Assembly (NCBI GenBank): GCA_910584205.1
Contig: CAJUAA010000025.1
Location: 1-60,770, forward strand
Source: an uncultured Lachnospiraceae bacterium
GTDB taxonomy: Bacteria; Bacillota; Clostridia; Lachnospirales; Lachnospiraceae
Reading direction: 5' to 3'
Length of the DNA: 60,770 nt
The notes beneath the pieces were generated by a model. The model was given only the letters and a program-made list of their open reading frames with translations, was not told where the DNA came from and ran no database searches. Numbering within the stretch: position 1 is the first letter of the stretch; every line of letters begins with the position of its first letter. Positions 59,265 through 60,770 of this stretch are shown here, one piece after another. The translations under genes and the position numbers were made by a program.

Positions 59265-60068
59265 ATGAAAGCAAAGGCCGTGCGCCATGTTGTTTCTCTA
59301 TGCTGGGCGGCAACAGTTGCTCTATTATTGACTGGCTGTAATCCAACAGCAGGCGCAACAGAATATGAAGTCATATATCCGTCCGGTTACAGCAGGGATT
59401 CCTATGCGTATGATGAAAAATCGCCTATTGAGGGAAGTCCCTGCTGTCTTCAGTGGGAGGAAGCGGATGATTACAAGAAAACCTATGACTACGATATACA
59501 TATTCTGGATGAAAATGGTTCTGTATTGTATGAATATCCCGATATGGGGAGCAAAGCCATGCGTGGGAGTGTGCAGGAAGATGGTAATACCTGGGTTTGT
59601 GCGGAGCATTGGACGGCTCCACACCACAATGGCTATGTGGAAGGCTGGCTGAAAGAAAGCGATCTGCTCTTGATTGATCTGAGTGGTGGAGAGATCCTGT
59701 TTCAGGACAAGGCAGGAGAAAATGAATTTTACATCACATCAAATGGAACACGATGCTATTTCTATCTTCCCGGAAAAGAAGAAAGCGGGAAACTGTTTGG
59801 CATGATAAAGATACCTGCGGAAAATGCAGTAATTTATTACCGGGATACTTCGGACTGGACGCAGAAACATACGGTTTACACGTTTGATTATGTGGCAGAG
59901 CCGGATATTGATACAAGCGACGGTGTTTTAACACGTATCAAATTTTATATATCTGAAAACCAGCTTAAAGTGGCATGGACATCTTATGAATCGGTTGGGA
60001 ATGGAGATTGGGAGTACCTGGAGAAAAAGGCTTATGATATCTCGCTTGCCGAAAATGCTTTTCAGTGA
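59265..60068 (+). CDS. Lipoprotein of unknown function
   Basis: This 267-aa product has a signal peptide and lipobox (LLLTGC) and a beta-rich body with repeated Asp/Tyr motifs (YDYDIHILDENGSVLYEYPDMG, LFGMIKIPAENAVIYYRDTSDW). It may be a beta-propeller-like or lipocalin-like surface protein. A GGAGG site lies 8 nt upstream of the ATG. No family was recognised. It shares an operon with the two-TM gene before it. Confidence 0.6.
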   Translation: MKAKAVRHVVSLCWAATVALLLTGCNPTAGATEYEVIYPSGYSRDSYAYDEKSPIEGSPCCLQWEEADDYKKTYDYDIHILDENGSVLYEYPDMGSKAMRGSVQEDGNTWVCAEHWTAPHHNGYVEGWLKESDLLLIDLSGGEILFQDKAGENEFYITSNGTRCYFYLPGKEESGKLFGMIKIPAENAVIYYRDTSDWTQKHTVYTFDYVAEPDIDTSDGVLTRIKFYISENQLKVAWTSYESVGNGDWEYLEKKAYDISLAENAFQ

Positions 60069-60140
60069 CAGGTTTGTTTGGAATTGTTCGGCATTATAAA
60101 CAAACAGGACGAAAAAAGGGAATATGGAGGTCTGAGTCAT

Positions 60141-60713
60141 ATGAATATCTCCTTAATTGACGAATATGTGTATTTAGTTCTGGTCGATAATGGCTGGACA
60201 GAAAAAAGGGATTTTCTTTTAGCAGATTGCTGGATAGAGAAAATAGAACGAAAAAGTGATATGCAATGTTTTGAGTATGCAGGGAAAATTTTACACCTGT
60301 TCGGCGGCGTAAAGTTTAAGGAGTTCTCACCGAAAACCGGACAATATTTTCTGGAGAAATGTGGCGGTGATGTCAACCGTTTGGAGAAAGGGTATTTGCG
60401 TGCCCTGGAGCGGTTGAATAATTTAAGCGAAAAGAAATCGATTGATACCTATCATGGAGCAACGTTTACCTTTGATGCGTGGACTGCTTTTTTAGACTTT
60501 GAAATTGTAATGGATTTGAAAACGGCAGAACAGGTGATCGGTGAAAAACTGTTTCCCATAGGCACTGTTGAACCGGATGGAATAACCTGTGCCGCTGAAA
60601 GCGGAAACATTTACACTTTATTTAACAACAGTATTTTCTTATCAGGTGATTGTATAGAAAGCTATTTGAATATGTTGTTTATTCATGGACGAAAACCGAA
60701 ACAACTAATGTAA
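60141..60713 (+). CDS. SUKH-3-like immunity protein
   Basis: This 190-aa soluble protein has the pattern of the SUKH-3 immunity family: VDNGWTEKRDFLLADCWIEK, then YAGKILHLFGGVKF and later FPIGTVEPDGITCAAESGNIYTLFNNSIFLSG. Such proteins neutralise polymorphic or contact-dependent toxins. An ATATGGAGGTCTG site precedes the ATG. No toxin is seen upstream within the window; a partner could lie beyond its end, or this is an orphan immunity gene. Confidence 0.65.
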   Translation: MNISLIDEYVYLVLVDNGWTEKRDFLLADCWIEKIERKSDMQCFEYAGKILHLFGGVKFKEFSPKTGQYFLEKCGGDVNRLEKGYLRALERLNNLSEKKSIDTYHGATFTFDAWTAFLDFEIVMDLKTAEQVIGEKLFPIGTVEPDGITCAAESGNIYTLFNNSIFLSGDCIESYLNMLFIHGRKPKQLM

Positions 60714-60770
60714 AATACTGGACAGTAAAAAGTTTTAATAAAAAGAATAACCCTTTCATTGAGATTTATG

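Noticed and set aside
60714..60770. Start of a further gene at the right edge
   Set aside because: The 57 bp are AT-rich without a start or coding pattern.

Overview
The window looks like chromosome of a Gram-positive, anaerobic gut-type Clostridia, most likely Lachnospiraceae. This is inferred from strong AGGAGG ribosome-binding sites, cell-wall genes of Gram-positive layout (ftsE-ftsX-M23 peptidase-Ctp protease, class A PBPs, L,D-transpeptidase), a DUF4358-MBOAT-DHHW cluster, a DUF4867 protein beside a FucI-like isomerase, and XylF/LytS/YesN-type sugar sensing. No rRNA, tRNA or CRISPR array was seen.

Layout. (1) 0.1-5.1 kb: a LacI-family repressor divergent from a pentose/deoxysugar operon (xylulokinase, DUF4867, L-fucose/L-arabinose isomerase family). 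(2) 5.3-10.6 kb: a tightly coupled sugar-sensing operon: membrane-anchored sugar-binding protein, LytS/YesM histidine kinase, YesN response regulator, second XylF-like lipoprotein. (3) 10.6-20.0 kb: a type I restriction-modification island (XRE regulator, hsdM, frameshifted hsdS, AlbA_2/Schlafen-like ATP-binding protein, start-less half hsdS, hsdR, tyrosine recombinase). (4) 20.2-24.2 kb: a ChvE/XylF-type monosaccharide ABC transporter, the likely target of the sensing operon but separated from it by the island. (5) 24.4-30.0 kb: HPr-like protein, an unknown protein, a cell-surface O-acyltransferase cluster and an NlpC/P60 hydrolase. (6) 30.1-34.9 kb: a full branched-chain amino-acid ABC transporter (livJHMGF). 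(7) 35.0-44.4 kb: L,D-transpeptidase, citrate synthase, DUF3048 lipoprotein, HtrA protease, ClpX paralogue, LspA-like and DUF3810 proteins, small FMN_bind-like membrane protein. (8) 44.6-54.7 kb: PucR/CdaR-type regulator, ftsEX with its M23 hydrolase and a Ctp protease, then two convergent class A PBPs. (9) 54.8-60.7 kb: a DUF6273-type lipoprotein and a mosaic accessory tail of small lipoproteins, two-TM proteins and a SUKH-3-like immunity protein.

The most interesting part is the type I RM island. Its recombinase strongly resembles, from memory, the HsdS-shuffling recombinases of streptococcal phase-variable systems. A short core (CAGCGTAAG) recurs at the edges of every target-recognition domain, and a 12-bp version flanks the recombinase gene in inverted orientation. 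The hsdS gene carries a one-base frameshift, a second headless hsdS lies downstream as a donor cassette, and the AlbA_2 gene between them has an 11-bp in-gene tandem repeat that could switch its C-terminal winged helix on and off. All of these are readings of the sequence by eye; no alignments or searches were run.
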